Below, piece by piece: positions 1 to 8,984 of a stretch of 11,644 bases of DNA. The translations under genes were made by a program, and so were the position numbers. Numbering within the stretch: the stretch's first letter is position 1; the number at the start of each line of letters is the position of its first letter. The notes under the pieces were generated by a model. The model made no database searches and was not told where the DNA came from. It saw only the letters and a list, made by a program, of their open reading frames with translations. Source of the stretch: Gymnopus androsaceus JB14 (lineage: Eukaryota; Basidiomycota; Agaricomycetes; Agaricales; Omphalotaceae); the NCBI GenBank assembly GCA_009733575.1, contig ML770188.1:1-11644 (forward strand), in the 5' to 3' direction.

Positions 1-325
1 AGATTACCGGAATCCATCTCTCCATTGCCTGGCAACCCGCTTCTTAAATCTTCACAATCGAGTCAATAACATCCGGGGTCTGCCAAAAGCGTAAAGTAGC
101 CGAGTTTAATTAATTTCATAAGAATAAATACATAAGTTTATAAGAGCAACTGGCGCAAGGCTAACACGTCGAGTCCATCGGACGTTGTTTAGCGAAAATC
201 CTTTGGGCGTCTAACGACTGACGCACAAGCTGGAGATCATCGGACCGCACATCTGCGTCAGATTTTTCCGCACGTGCCTGGACTCGCTTTTCTTCTTAAA
301 CTATCACTACCCATTTGCGCTCGAC

Positions 326-417
326 AAGCCGTAGGTGTGCAATTCGAGCGCAGGGTAACTTGCTTCTATACCTTTTCCTCTGCCCATGTCGTGACCAAGA
401 AGCCGTAAGTGTGCAAT
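326..417 (+). promoter_or_regulatory. Paired 18-nt motif upstream of module copy 1
   Basis: AAGCCGTAGGTGTGCAAT at 326-343 recurs as AAGCCGTAAGTGTGCAAT at 400-417, with 17 of 18 bases equal and starts 74 nt apart, 140-231 nt before the ATG at 557. Copy 3 has the same pair at 4218-4235 and 4293-4310. Copy 2 keeps only the first (779-796). A repeated upstream word suggests a protein-binding site, but it could be a relic of an internal duplication. Role inferred only. Confidence 0.35.
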
Positions 418-556
418 CTGGAAACGAGGCGAGCTTTGACCTGGAATCCTTTGGGGACATTCTTGCGAGCTTGAGGATGTTCTGACGACTGTCCCTGGCG
501 TCATTCGCCGCAGTCTGACACCCATTCTCTCACCACGATTCCGTTCCCAGTGTGAT

Positions 557-687
557 ATGCCCTTGGTGGGAGATCGGAGGATCTGCTGTCAATTGTGAGT
601 CGACTGCAGTTCCTTGAAGCATTCGGACTAACTGGGACATTTCATAGTCACAATTCACAATCTTTCTGCTGCTTTAGACTACAATGA
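557..687 (+). pseudogene. Remnant of the first two exons of the module-headed gene
   Basis: The frame opens MPLVGDRRICCQ (exon 557-594). A GTGAGT...TCATAG intron of 53 nt with a CTAAC branch point follows, then a second exon that reads FHNSQSFCCFRLQ and ends at a TGA at codon 26. Copy 2 has CGA CGA where this copy has CAA TGA, so both changes fit C-to-T decay at CpG on one strand or the other. Sequence after the stop is unrelated to the other copies, so the gene is both truncated and interrupted. Function unknown. The reading frame was chosen because it is the one that continues through downstream exons in copies 2 and 3. Confidence 0.45.
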
Positions 688-696
688 ACACCTGAC

Positions 697-1150
697 GATC
701 ATCGTACCGCACATCTGCGCCAGATTTTTCCGCACGCGCCTTGACTCGCTTTCTCACTATCTACCATTTGCGCTCGACAAGCCGTAGGTGTGCAATTCGA
801 GCGCAGGGTAAACTTGTTTCTATACCTTCACCTCTGCGAGCTTGAGGATGTTCTGGCGAGTGTCCCTGGCGTCAGTCGCTGGTGTCTGACACCTATTCTC
901 TCACTACGGTTCCGTTCCCAGTATGATATGCCCTTGGTGGGAGATCGGAGGATCTGCTGTCAATTGTGAGTCGACTGCCGTTGCTTGAAGTGTTCAGACT
1001 GATTGGTACCTTTCATAGTCACGATTCATAATCTTTCTGCTGCTTTAGATTACGACGATTGGGAAGCTACTCTTCCGCCATCCATACACTCAAAATCACC
1101 AATACTAGTCGAGGCTTGCGGCTTATCAGGTCGAGACTTACCAAGTCGTC
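697..1150 (+). repeat. Module copy 2
   Basis: Direct repeat of the module, beginning at GATCATCGTACCGCAC (compare copy 1 from 235) and continuing to CCAAGTCGTC at 1150, where it parts from copy 3. Relative to copy 3 it lacks 82 nt between CTCTGC and GAGCTTGAGG; both edges carry TGC. It contains the 52-nt block (925-976) that is identical in all three copies. It heads the spliced gene ending at 1783. Confidence 0.85.
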
Positions 1151-1783
1151 CCCAATGTATGCCGCCATTTCTTGCACGTACTTCACTGCTAATTTGTGAT
1201 TAGCTCGGCCCACGAATCCAGCCTCAAGCTCACGAAGGAGGAATTGGTGATAAATTGCACTGGGGGAGATGGTAAGTTCCTCTATTCAGCTCATTTCTTG
1301 ATACAATCTCAACTCTCGTAGACGATGTCAATATGCATGGAACTCAGGCTTCCGTACGTTATACCTACATAGCTCTCATTTCATCTGGAAATAACATTCT
1401 ATTCTTTGCTTTATAGATGATCCCCGAGTTTACCAATCTCAAAAACGAGCTTCCCAATCTCAAAAGGCTTTCTCGGTTGATCCAAACTCTGCCCGATACC
1501 AACCAGAATCGAGGAGCAGAAAAGGTCAGGTATTCCATTCAACAGGGCTTGATTACTCATGCAATTGCTTTTTTTGCCTCCTCAACAGCACCCATTAAGC
1601 GTTTCTCAGATATCTCATGATCAGAGTGCGCGCAGCGCGCATGTGCACGACAACACATGTGATCGCGTGCAGGCTCAAGACAAAGGCTCAAAGAACGTGG
1701 ATACAAAGACATCAACTAACGGTCTCAACTTCTTTTCAACTTCATCTTTGACGCTGCATTCTGCCTGGCCACTCAACCAATAG
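928..1783 (+). CDS. Spliced hypothetical protein headed by module copy 2 (possibly non-functional)
   Basis: Proposed exons: 928-965, 1049-1156, 1204-1271, 1322-1353, 1417-1524, 1589-1783. All phases join to give about 182 residues starting MPLVGDRRICCQ and ending SAWPLNQ. Introns 1157-1203 (GTATGC, branch GCTAAT), 1272-1321 (GTAAGT) and 1354-1416 (GTACGT) look convincing. The last (1525-1588, GTCAGG donor) is weak; if it is retained, the frame ends at 1620. The first intron is doubtful. Copies 1 and 3 appear to use the acceptor that in this copy lies at 1018, but here that choice meets TAA at 1029, so only the later AG at 1048 keeps the frame open. No domain, signal peptide or membrane segment is recognised. 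The C-terminal part is rich in Ser, Thr, Asn, Asp and His. Between copies 2 and 3 this frame keeps several differences silent (AAT/AAC, ACT/ACA, TTG/TTA, TCG/TCA), which supports it as the coding frame. Confidence 0.4.
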
Positions 1784-1879
1784 TGCTGCTTTCCAATCTC
1801 AATATTCTCCCATCCGCATATCGAGGTACGATGCGTCAAAAGCGAATCATTACTTTAGCTCAATCTAGTGAACAGTAGG

Positions 1880-3828
1880 ATGTACAGGATTCCTGTTTCT
1901 TTGCAGCGAATCATTGACTCCGGTTCTCCGCCGTCTTTGGACCTTCACCACGATATCCCTTCCACTTTTCAGGACTTCATCTTGGAAATGGAACAGTTCT
2001 GTATCCAGCAATTGCCGGCAGATCTGAAGCAATTTGACTGCGATGCGAAATTGGCGGCGGTGGTGGCCTTGGTTGAAATGCGGGCTCGAAAGCAATCATA
2101 TCTTCGAGACGGAAAGACATCCGTCGTCGCAAAGCATACTTAGAGCGCTCGCCAGTGCTCCGCCAGTGCTTTCGGCATTGACTCGAATCCTCTCTTTCTC
2201 GTCCAAAAGAGAAACACAAATCAGTCTTGCCTGCAAGATATTCGATTCCTCTGGATTTATAGACCTGTTATCGCTGGCTTGGGTTGTCGCGATCATCCAA
2301 CCCCGCACTCGGCCATACGTGATGCAGATGCTCGAGGACACAAAGATAGAACAACTCGTAGACAAACGCAGTCTGCGTGCTTTTGCGAGGCAGTTCGATG
2401 CATGTTGCCTCAAGATTACCGGTAAATCTTTTGTCGATCTCTGGAAGCATCGCATCGCTTCCGTGGTGGAAGATCACAATGACTCGTCCTCTGTTGATGG
2501 TCAGGAAATTTATCTGTTTTTGCAGCTTTTGCGCGTTCCGGGAAATCAAGCCAGTGTTTTTCTGGACAAAGCAAGCGTTGCAATGGATTATTCAGGCCGA
2601 CTCTGGGCACTTTTGATGGATCTCGAAATCAGGGTTGTAGGTTCAGATCTTTGTTCCACCACTGAAATCCGGATTCGTTGTATCAATTCGGTCTTGCGCT
2701 GCTATCTGGTTTGGTTATCCGGTGGAGCGCGCTGGGTTGTATCAGCTCTTGACCATGACCTCTTATCAATGGTGGGGAGCACCTGTCGTTTTCTCGCGGA
2801 GTTCGGATGGTGTAGGTTGTGGAACTGCAACACACGCAGCAGTTATCACACTTCGCGAACTAGTGCAGAGTGTGCATAGTTACAAAGCGTACCACGCTGT
2901 CTCTCGACTGTGTAAAGGCAACCTCATCCAGTGCTGCGAAACTCGTCGAGAGAAAACTGTCCGTTGCCTCCTTGCGACTCAGGGCAGGCCGTGACGATGT
3001 AGCCCTCCAGGAAGCGTGGGACCAGTTGAAACGCGAATTCTATATTACAGATGCGTGTGTGTTGAGGAGGGCATTATGGGACTCTGCGAGGCTCCTCCAT
3101 TGCTCCTATGATCAGGCGAGTCTCTTTTTCTCTTTCATTGGTATATTAGTTGACATGGCAATCCAGTGTGCAAATACCACTACAGACATCTTGAGTGTTC
3201 AGCCTCCCTGTGTGTGTTCTCGTTGTCTGACTTTTGCGTACTGCGGAGTCGAATGCCAGCGCAAACATTACGAAGCCATTCACCGGCGTGAGTGCAGAGG
3301 TATTGCGAGCATGATCCATGGTGGGTGAATTTGCCATTGAACCACGTGGAACTCTTACATGCCTGTCTAGAGCATCCAATCTATGGTCAACCTCGCGGTG
3401 AACATATCATCCCATCCATTGACTTAGCCTACATACAAGACATGGCATCAGTGGCAATACAAATCGCCAGAGATCATGGTGATCTGAGCAACATGGTATC
3501 GCGAGCGAAACGTGATATTTCCGTGCGATTGGTGGTGATCTTTGATTTATCTAAGCCTACACTCGGCGAGTATGAGATAATGTCGCAAGAAGACGCACTA
3601 GAAGACGAGGAGATGGTTGACAAGGAGCGTATGGAGTTAATGATAATGGATACCAATGTCTCTTTCTGCGGTCGTGTCCCACTTTGCAGGGACAGCAGGA
3701 CACTCGTTGTATGCATGGATCACCAGTTTGTGAGGGACGACAGTACAATTATGGATAGGGAGGACGTTGTTCAGTCTTTTAGGAGGATGTGGAGCCAGGA
3801 ATACTCGAAACAGCGTTTGCAAACTTAG
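1880..3828 (+). pseudogene. MYND zinc-finger protein, frameshifted
   Basis: Five stretches in changing frames read as one protein of roughly 630 residues, a usual size for mushroom MYND proteins. They are an N-terminal helical part (from about 1880, SLQRIIDSG; the true start may lie in an upstream exon), a long helical part (about 2140-2810, ASAPPVLSALTRIL), a short stretch (about 2810-2905, AVITLRELVQSV), the finger region (about 2905-3320) and a C-terminal part (3371-3828) with an acidic run. The finger shows CSRC, YCGVEC, H and REC in MYND spacing. The usual second cysteine of the first pair is Thr (QCANT), so one zinc ligand seems lost. The last frame change fits a 50-nt intron (3321-3370). 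The others, near 2034-2143, 2722-2877 and 2870-2991, fit no plausible intron and look like small indels. MYND domains normally mediate protein-protein contacts; no partner is evident. Sequencing indels remain possible. Confidence 0.75.
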
Positions 3829-3852
3829 TCCTCTTCCGAAAGTCCTCTTCCG
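3827..3852 (+). repeat. 14-nt tandem duplication at the MYND stop codon
   Basis: AGTCCTCTTCCGAA (3827-3840) is followed directly by AGTCCTCTTCCG (3841-3852). The first unit overlaps the TAG at 3826-3828. Probably slippage in the 3' untranslated region; no function suggested. Confidence 0.8.
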
Positions 3853-4102
3853 GAATGGAAACAACATAGAGTATATCTTGTAGTATCTTAATGCTTAAAC
3901 AGTGCAAATGTACAGATTTCGATTTTTTGTCACAATAAGTACTGGGATCAACGAGCGAGCGAGTGGTGTGAGAGTTTGAAGAACTCCAGTGATTATCTCT
4001 GGATGCGGCTAACTCTACAAGAAGATTATATTAAGCTAATTGACACAGATAACACAGTAAGTTGGGCATTCACTAATCTCTTCTACTATATAAATCGATT
4101 AA

Positions 4103-4673
4103 ATCGGACGTTGTACTTTGGGCGTCTAACGTCTGGCGCACATCTTCCGACAAGTGGATCATCATGTGCCTTGACTTGCTTTTCTTCTTATACTATCACT
4201 ACCCATTTGCGCTCGACAAGCCGTAGGTGTGCAATTTGAGCGCAGGGTAAACTTGCTTCTATACCTTCACCTCTGCCCATGTCGTGAACAAGAAGCCGTA
4301 AGTGTGCAATCTGGAAACGGGGCGAGCTTGACCTGGAATCCTTTTGGGACATTCTTGCGAGCTTGAGGATGTTCTGGATCGACTGTCCCTGGCGTCATTC
4401 GCTGCAGTCTGACACCCATTCTCTCACCACGATTCCGTTCCCAGTGTGATATGCCCTTGGTGGGAGATCGGAGGATCTGCTGTCAATTGTGAGTCGACTA
4501 CAGTTCCTTGAAGTATCCGGACTAACTGGGACCTTTCATAGTCACGTTTCACAATCTTTCTGCTCCTTTAGATTACGATGATTGGCAAGCTACTCTTCCG
4601 CCATCCATACACTCAAAATCACCAACACAAGTCAAGGCTTACGGCTTACCAGGTCAAGACTTACCAAGTCGTC
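4103..4673 (+). repeat. Module copy 3
   Basis: Third direct copy, about 3.4 kb after copy 2. It runs from ATCGGACGTTGT to ACCAAGTCGTC and then diverges from the copy 2 gene. It is the longest copy on its 3' side and keeps both 18-nt motifs. It lacks about 30 nt around the CGCACATCTGCG segment present in copies 1 and 2 (junction near 4168-4172). The exon part differs from copy 2 mostly by transitions, several of them CG to TG or CA. Confidence 0.85.
4218..4310 (+). promoter_or_regulatory. Paired 18-nt motif upstream of module copy 3
   Basis: AAGCCGTAGGTGTGCAAT (4218-4235) and AAGCCGTAAGTGTGCAAT (4293-4310), starts 75 nt apart, 141-233 nt before the ATG at 4451. Same pair, same order and nearly the same spacing as in copy 1. 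Possible regulatory element; not tested. Confidence 0.35.
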
Positions 4674-5430
4674 TCCGGCGATCTCTCCGTGCGCAGAGGA
4701 CAGGACGCAAGACCGCGATACCAATGAGAATGATTGTTACACGGTTGACGTTTATTCGGTGAGTCGCGCAACTCGAAAAAATGGTTCACGTTAAGCTCTT
4801 CTCCATTGCTTTCAGTCCTATTGACGCCAAACACAGGTGCCCAACATTCACACCTGTTGGAGAGACGCTTGCTCTGTCTCCAACCCTTGCAAATTTTGCT
4901 TCGGTTCTCCCTATTCTTCCAGCGACCATCCTAGTCCTGCTTCCGCTGCATCCCAGAAAACAGTGCACTTCCCCCAGTTGTCCTATCAGTTATTCCGATG
5001 CCATGTTATCTTTGACCAGCTCTCGAGAGGTTGTCGATGATGTACCAAACGCGTCTATACAGGGAACCTTCTACATGACGTATTTGGTACACTGTTGGAG
5101 ACTCCAAATCCACTCGCATTGTATTGTACCTTCGCAGACTCAGATTCTTTGCGAAGTTCTTGGGCTGAGCCGGAGGACCTGGAGCGTTACATCTTTCAGT
5201 GGTACGGAGTTAGCGACCGGTGGGCTGTTACACCTTACAATACTCATATTAGGCGACCACATAACAGCGCCAAACGCAAGTCACTTTTGTATGATACCAC
5301 CACTCCTTCGATTGTACGTTGTTTTTCTCGACAACCAAACCTAGCTTTACGTGTTACCGCGTTACGATTCAGTACGGTACACTATATTTATAATATATCA
5401 GGGCTTCATTCGTTACCTCTGGAGGAATAA
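4451..5430 (+). pseudogene. Unknown spliced gene headed by module copy 3, three TGA interruptions
   Basis: Exon 4451-4488 starts MPLVGDRRICCQ. Intron 4489-4541 has a GTGAGT donor and a CTAAC branch point. Exon 4542-4758 follows, then intron 4759-4815 (GTGAGT...TTTCAG), then an exon to the TAA at 5428-5430. One frame runs the whole way, about 290 codons, broken only by TGA at 4579, 4822 and 5038. The first stands where copy 2 has CGA; the other two sit where a single C-to-T change from CGA would make TGA. The last exon reads like real protein, for example NPCKFCFG, LETPNPLALYC and EPEDLERYIFQWYGV, with CxxC and many aromatic residues. I recognise no family. Beyond codon 74 or so it is unrelated to the copy 2 gene, although both share the head. 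A 187-codon open frame at 4781-5344 is out of frame with this and is taken as a shadow. Confidence 0.5.
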
Positions 5431-6424
5431 TATATTACCACCGCCACCGAAGAGAAGATTTGAATTGAGTACTGCTGGATAAGCAGTGAGAGTTTTGCGA
5501 AGCATCAGATTTTCTGCCACTGCGAGGCCCTAGCGTCTTCCGATTCCACTGAGTAACTGATTAGGACTCGATGGTCTGCATATTGTTGACCAATCGTCGA
5601 CCGCTTGTCAGTCGATAATCTTCAGTTTTGTTTTACAGGCGAAATTAATGATTAATTTGGCCCATGAAAGGGGTAATATCACAAGGTTTTTCCGGGGGTG
5701 TATTATATCTATTTCATACAAAGGAAAAATGACATGAAAAGGGACTATTCCCACTTGATTTCATGGGCGGGAAACTTGCCGTGAAAGGGTTTTTTTCTTC
5801 GCCATGAAAGTCAATATATTCCAAATATAATTCAGAGCAGGAAATCAGCTGTAAAAAGTATAATTTCCAGCAATATTTCCCGGCACCAATAATGGCCCTT
5901 TCTGGTTTAGGAAATTTAGCACGAATTTCTTTTTTTCTATTCATTTTTCTCAATCATTTTCCAGATATAGATAAACAGGGCGGACCGTGGTGACAGCCGG
6001 CTGGTTCGAGTCTAGTCTTGTGTTTGGCGCCTACAAGAAAGCGACAGACACTCAAGTTACGTCTTACTACCGTACCACCAGTTGCGTCAGTGTGCCCACC
6101 CAGCCTATATCTGAGTGTGTATAATGCATCGGTTGAGAAATAATTTCATTCCGAGTCATGGACGATTTAACAACCTCCGAGAACAAAGCTCGAAACAGTA
6201 AAGCTCCAACGAGTGGTCCCACGTACGGCGTTCAAACATCTTAAGTGTTTCTTTTATCGGTATGATGATGGGATTTTACTAGGTAAGCATGATGTACTGG
6301 CGCGCGTGGTTCCTGTTGGTTGGACGCCGCGAAAGGCAGCTTTGGATTCATTGCGAGGTAATTTTTGTGAGTAGCCGAAACCTCGTTAGCCGGTGTTAAC
6401 GGTACTGAACAAAGAACTGATAAA

Positions 6425-6442
6425 GCTTCGAGGGCTCGAAGC
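6425..6442. repeat. Short perfect inverted repeat
   Basis: GCTTCGA, four bases, then TCGAAGC. It can form a small hairpin. No gene ends beside it, so a terminator role is not claimed. Confidence 0.6.
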
Positions 6443-7009
6443 TCCCAAAAATTCCAATGAAAACCCTCGACCGGGGAGGTGGCGTGATGGTGGTTTCAAA
6501 CCAAGTTGCTGCTAGTGACTATCGGTATCTCCTGAGTGGTGGTGGGCAAGGAGGTCCTAGGTTTGGGTTTTGAATAAGACAAGAGGGAGAGACTAACGAT
6601 GTTAAGATCGGAGGAGTTTAACTCAATAAGTAGATATCAGATTCAACACCGCCGAGTTGCAAACAAGGAATTGAGTTCATATGCAAGCGGCTGAACTGCG
6701 GAACTGAAAGGTTCCACGCACCCGGTGAACTTCCAATCTCAATGGCAGTATTTGGTAGGTATTAAAGACAAAGCATGGTTTTACAATCCAACGCACCATC
6801 GCTGTAGATCGTGAGAGGCGCCTTCCTTCCTTCTACACTTCTCTCTCAATGATGTTAGCACTAAGCCTTCAACTCGTGCTTTCAAATTAGAGCACCAGAA
6901 GGGGAACAAAAAGAGTGTTCCTCTGCCGACTTCCAACTCTCCTGGTACCAAGAGGTCTATGTTGAAACATGGTTTCTGGTTTCACTTCAAAAACATTCAT
7001 TCAACATAC

Positions 7010-7043
7010 TCAGCGACAACCACGGATCAGCGACAATCACGAT
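7010..7043. repeat. 17-nt tandem duplication upstream of the membrane protein gene
   Basis: TCAGCGACAACCACGGA is followed by TCAGCGACAATCACGAT, 14 of 17 bases equal. It ends 90 nt before the first ATG of the seven-helix protein gene, within its likely promoter, so it might duplicate a binding site. No known motif is recognised. Confidence 0.6.
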
Positions 7044-7133
7044 TCATGGGTCTAGTATAACCTGTGATAAGCTTAATGTCATTTACGTGAATGCTCTACC
7101 GAATGATCTACCAGGTTGACAGATAAATAGTAC

Positions 7134-8521
7134 ATGCGTCGAAAACAAGAATCATCATCATTCCCCTCAAGCCCTAATTTTACAATGACGCCAGAAGAGG
7201 CAGAACAAATTGCATCGGCTGGATTGTACCAATTTCGCAATGTTTATGTCCTCATATTTATATGGTCACTCATTGGTAAGGGTAGTGGTGTGCAATGGTT
7301 GGGAGATATTCTGATTTTTGAGTTAGGAGTTTATCTGGTGGCGTTTGCCATCGGTATGCACATTATCATGTATGTTCATGATTAACTGATTTCTATATAC
7401 TAATAATACTTTTTGAATGTGCTCTCATCGACATTTCAGACATAAAGAAAACAGACATCGAGCACATGCGATCGTAATAATCTTTCTCCTGACGGCGTTC
7501 GTTTTTACTTTCATGTTCGCTTGTCAAGAGACCGTGGCAAGCTTGATCAATCTCAAATTTGGCCCTATAATGTCTCCAGGGGACATTGAGGCTTCAGGCC
7601 CACAATCGGCTTTTATTGTGGCTTCAATATTGAGTTCATGGTCTGGCAATGTTACTGTGAGTGTTGTAGTTGCATACACTTACATTCTGCCTGACATATT
7701 ATTCAGTTTTGCATTGCTGATGCTTTTATTGTGTGGAGGGCTTGGTCTGTTTGGTTAGAAAGCAGGGTGATCAAATTCACTCTAATTATTCTTCTGACAA
7801 TAGATATAGGTGAGACCTTCCAAGTGCATTGTAGGCATGCCAGATGCTGACAGGAAGAGCCAGCCATCAATATTGCCGATGGTATTGCTGACACTCAAGC
7901 GGATAAAGCAACAGGCCCTGTAAGTACTGTGGCCTTAGATTGGGCTATCATTGTTACCAACTTGGGAGTAAATATTGTGGCAACACTGTTTATCGCTTAT
8001 CGAGCATGGTGGGAGCCTATTGTATTATTTATAGTAATTGCAACATTGACTATGTGCTTTAGGATACATCACAAATCGATTGGGATGATCTCACGCACCC
8101 ACAAAACTCAGGTGGAAGAGATCCTCCTACTTTTTGTTGAGTCTGGTGCAATTTTTGCGGTGGTCCAGGTTCGTCATCTTTGCAAGTATTGTAATAAGCA
8201 TAATCATGGTTTTATTGACAGATATTGACAATAATTATCTCAATACTGGATGCGAAAGTACCGTTTTTTTCGCCTGTTGATGATGCCGATGTGTTGATTC
8301 TAGTTCTTTATCAATATGCTGCTGTGAGTTTAATTATACTACCCTATATATAAATGAGCTAGGATTAATTAATTAATTATTTTGGTTAGGCCATCAATCC
8401 AGTCGCTCTGATTATCCTGATCCAAACGGGAAATACCTATGAGCAAAGTCTTCATCTGCCCGATGAGTTGCCTTCCATAGCAGAGACTGAGGCTGATTTA
8501 ATTCAAGTTGTTATTGAGTAG
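7134..8521 (+). CDS. Agaricomycete seven-transmembrane protein, eight exons
   Basis: Exons 7134-7275, 7327-7369, 7440-7656, 7707-7809, 7864-8008, 8063-8168, 8222-8323 and 8390-8521 join in phase to 329 residues. Introns are 50-70 nt, most with recognisable CTRAY-like branch points. Hydrophobic segments lie near residues 38-62, 73-90, 119-141, 157-175, 192-214, 236-260 and 276-298. The protein carries DAFIVWRAW (139-147), ALDWAIIV (192-199), IAYRAW (212-217) and VESGAIF (242-248). These match the pattern of a large agaricomycete family of uncharacterised seven-helix membrane proteins with the same helix and exon layout. Ligand and signalling partner are unknown; a receptor-like role is only inferred from topology. 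NFT (15-17) and NVT (132-134) are possible glycosylation sites. ATG 7185 (MTPEEAEQ) is an alternative start that drops a Ser-rich 17-residue extension. The gene shows no defect and no close neighbour. Introns 1 and 5 are multiples of three without stops. Confidence 0.85.
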
Positions 8522-8754
8522 CATAATAACATTAAGGACTAATAAGAGGAGGGCTCACCAGATCAAGCACTCTGTAATCTCAAGAACTTAGGAAATCCAT
8601 TTTCAGTGGGATTTTTTTGCTAATATGTACAGTAGCATTGTAATGGCTAAATGAATATCCAAAATATAAATGATATTTAAACGCTATCATATATTACTTC
8701 AATCTCAATGTCTATCCATCCGCAAAAATGGTCTGGGCCCTGGGTTACCAAAGG

Positions 8755-8935
8755 AAACTTTAATTCTCTTCCAGTCACCCAAGTCACCTAGGACCCCTAG
8801 GATACTTAGGCTCCCTAAGTTTATCTCCTTTTCCCGGGCCTTTTCAGGTAGCCATGGGCAATCTAATGTCAACCTGAGGTAACCTGAGGAACCCGGGGTA
8901 GCCCAAGGAGGCATGAGGATCCTTTTCATGAGCTG
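8755..8935. repeat. Palindrome-dense patch A
   Basis: CCTAGG occurs at 8787-8792 and 8796-8801. ACTTAGG and CCTAAGT form a perfect 7-bp inverted repeat with a 3-nt loop (8804-8820). CCCGGG and CCATGG follow, then a tandem AACCTGAGGT / AACCTGAGGA (8871-8890) and GGATCC. No open frame crossing it looks coding. Such a density of six-base palindromes is unlike the neighbouring AT-rich DNA. Confidence 0.6.
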
Positions 8936-8984
8936 TACATCAGCAAAACATGTCTGGTGTGGCCAGTGTATGATAGAACTTACC

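Larger units (their letters stand above)
177..688 (+). repeat. Module copy 1 (promoter plus first exon), truncated
   Basis: First of three direct copies of one module; the others are at 697-1150 and 4103-4673. Homology with copy 3 starts at the word ATCGGACGTTGT and runs through a short ATG-led exon (557-594), a 53-nt intron with a CTAAC branch point, and the start of a second exon. It stops near 688, where copy 2 begins only 9 nt later. Within it the word AAGCCGTARGTGTGCAAT occurs twice. No downstream gene body remains, so this copy looks like a broken 5' end. The alignment was made by eye; the boundaries are good to about 10 nt. Confidence 0.85.
5431..7133. other. Intergenic stretch without a recognised gene
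   Basis: About 1.7 kb. The word CATGAAA occurs at 5663, 5733 and 5803, exactly 70 nt apart, with only weak similarity in between. A frame without stops runs from 6171 to 6374 (67 codons, no ATG, containing YRYDDGILLGK), and a 28-codon ATG frame at 6159 overlaps it; neither is recognised and both could be chance. A perfect 7-bp inverted repeat with a 4-nt loop lies at 6425-6442. A 17-bp tandem duplication lies at 7010-7043. No RNA gene is supported. Confidence 0.6.

Noticed and set aside
2810..2850. A short intron to explain the frame change in the MYND pseudogene
   Set aside because: Candidate GT-AG pairs here are under about 30 nt or do not change the frame in the required way.
4781..5344. 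187-codon open frame overlapping the copy 3 gene
   Set aside because: It has no link to the upstream exons, is not protein-like in its second half, and runs against the better supported frame that continues from the module exons to 5430.
6003..6012. GGTTCGAGTC, a match to the tRNA B-box, suggesting a tRNA or SINE head
   Set aside because: No A-box at suitable distance and no cloverleaf could be drawn around it.
6171..6374. 67-codon stop-free stretch with protein-like text
   Set aside because: No ATG, no good splice sites at its ends, and an equally plausible overlapping frame; that length is expected by chance.
7920..7938. GTAAGT...CCTTAG as a further intron in the membrane protein gene
   Set aside because: Only 19 nt, far below the other introns, and reading through gives the family-like VSTVALDWAII in frame.
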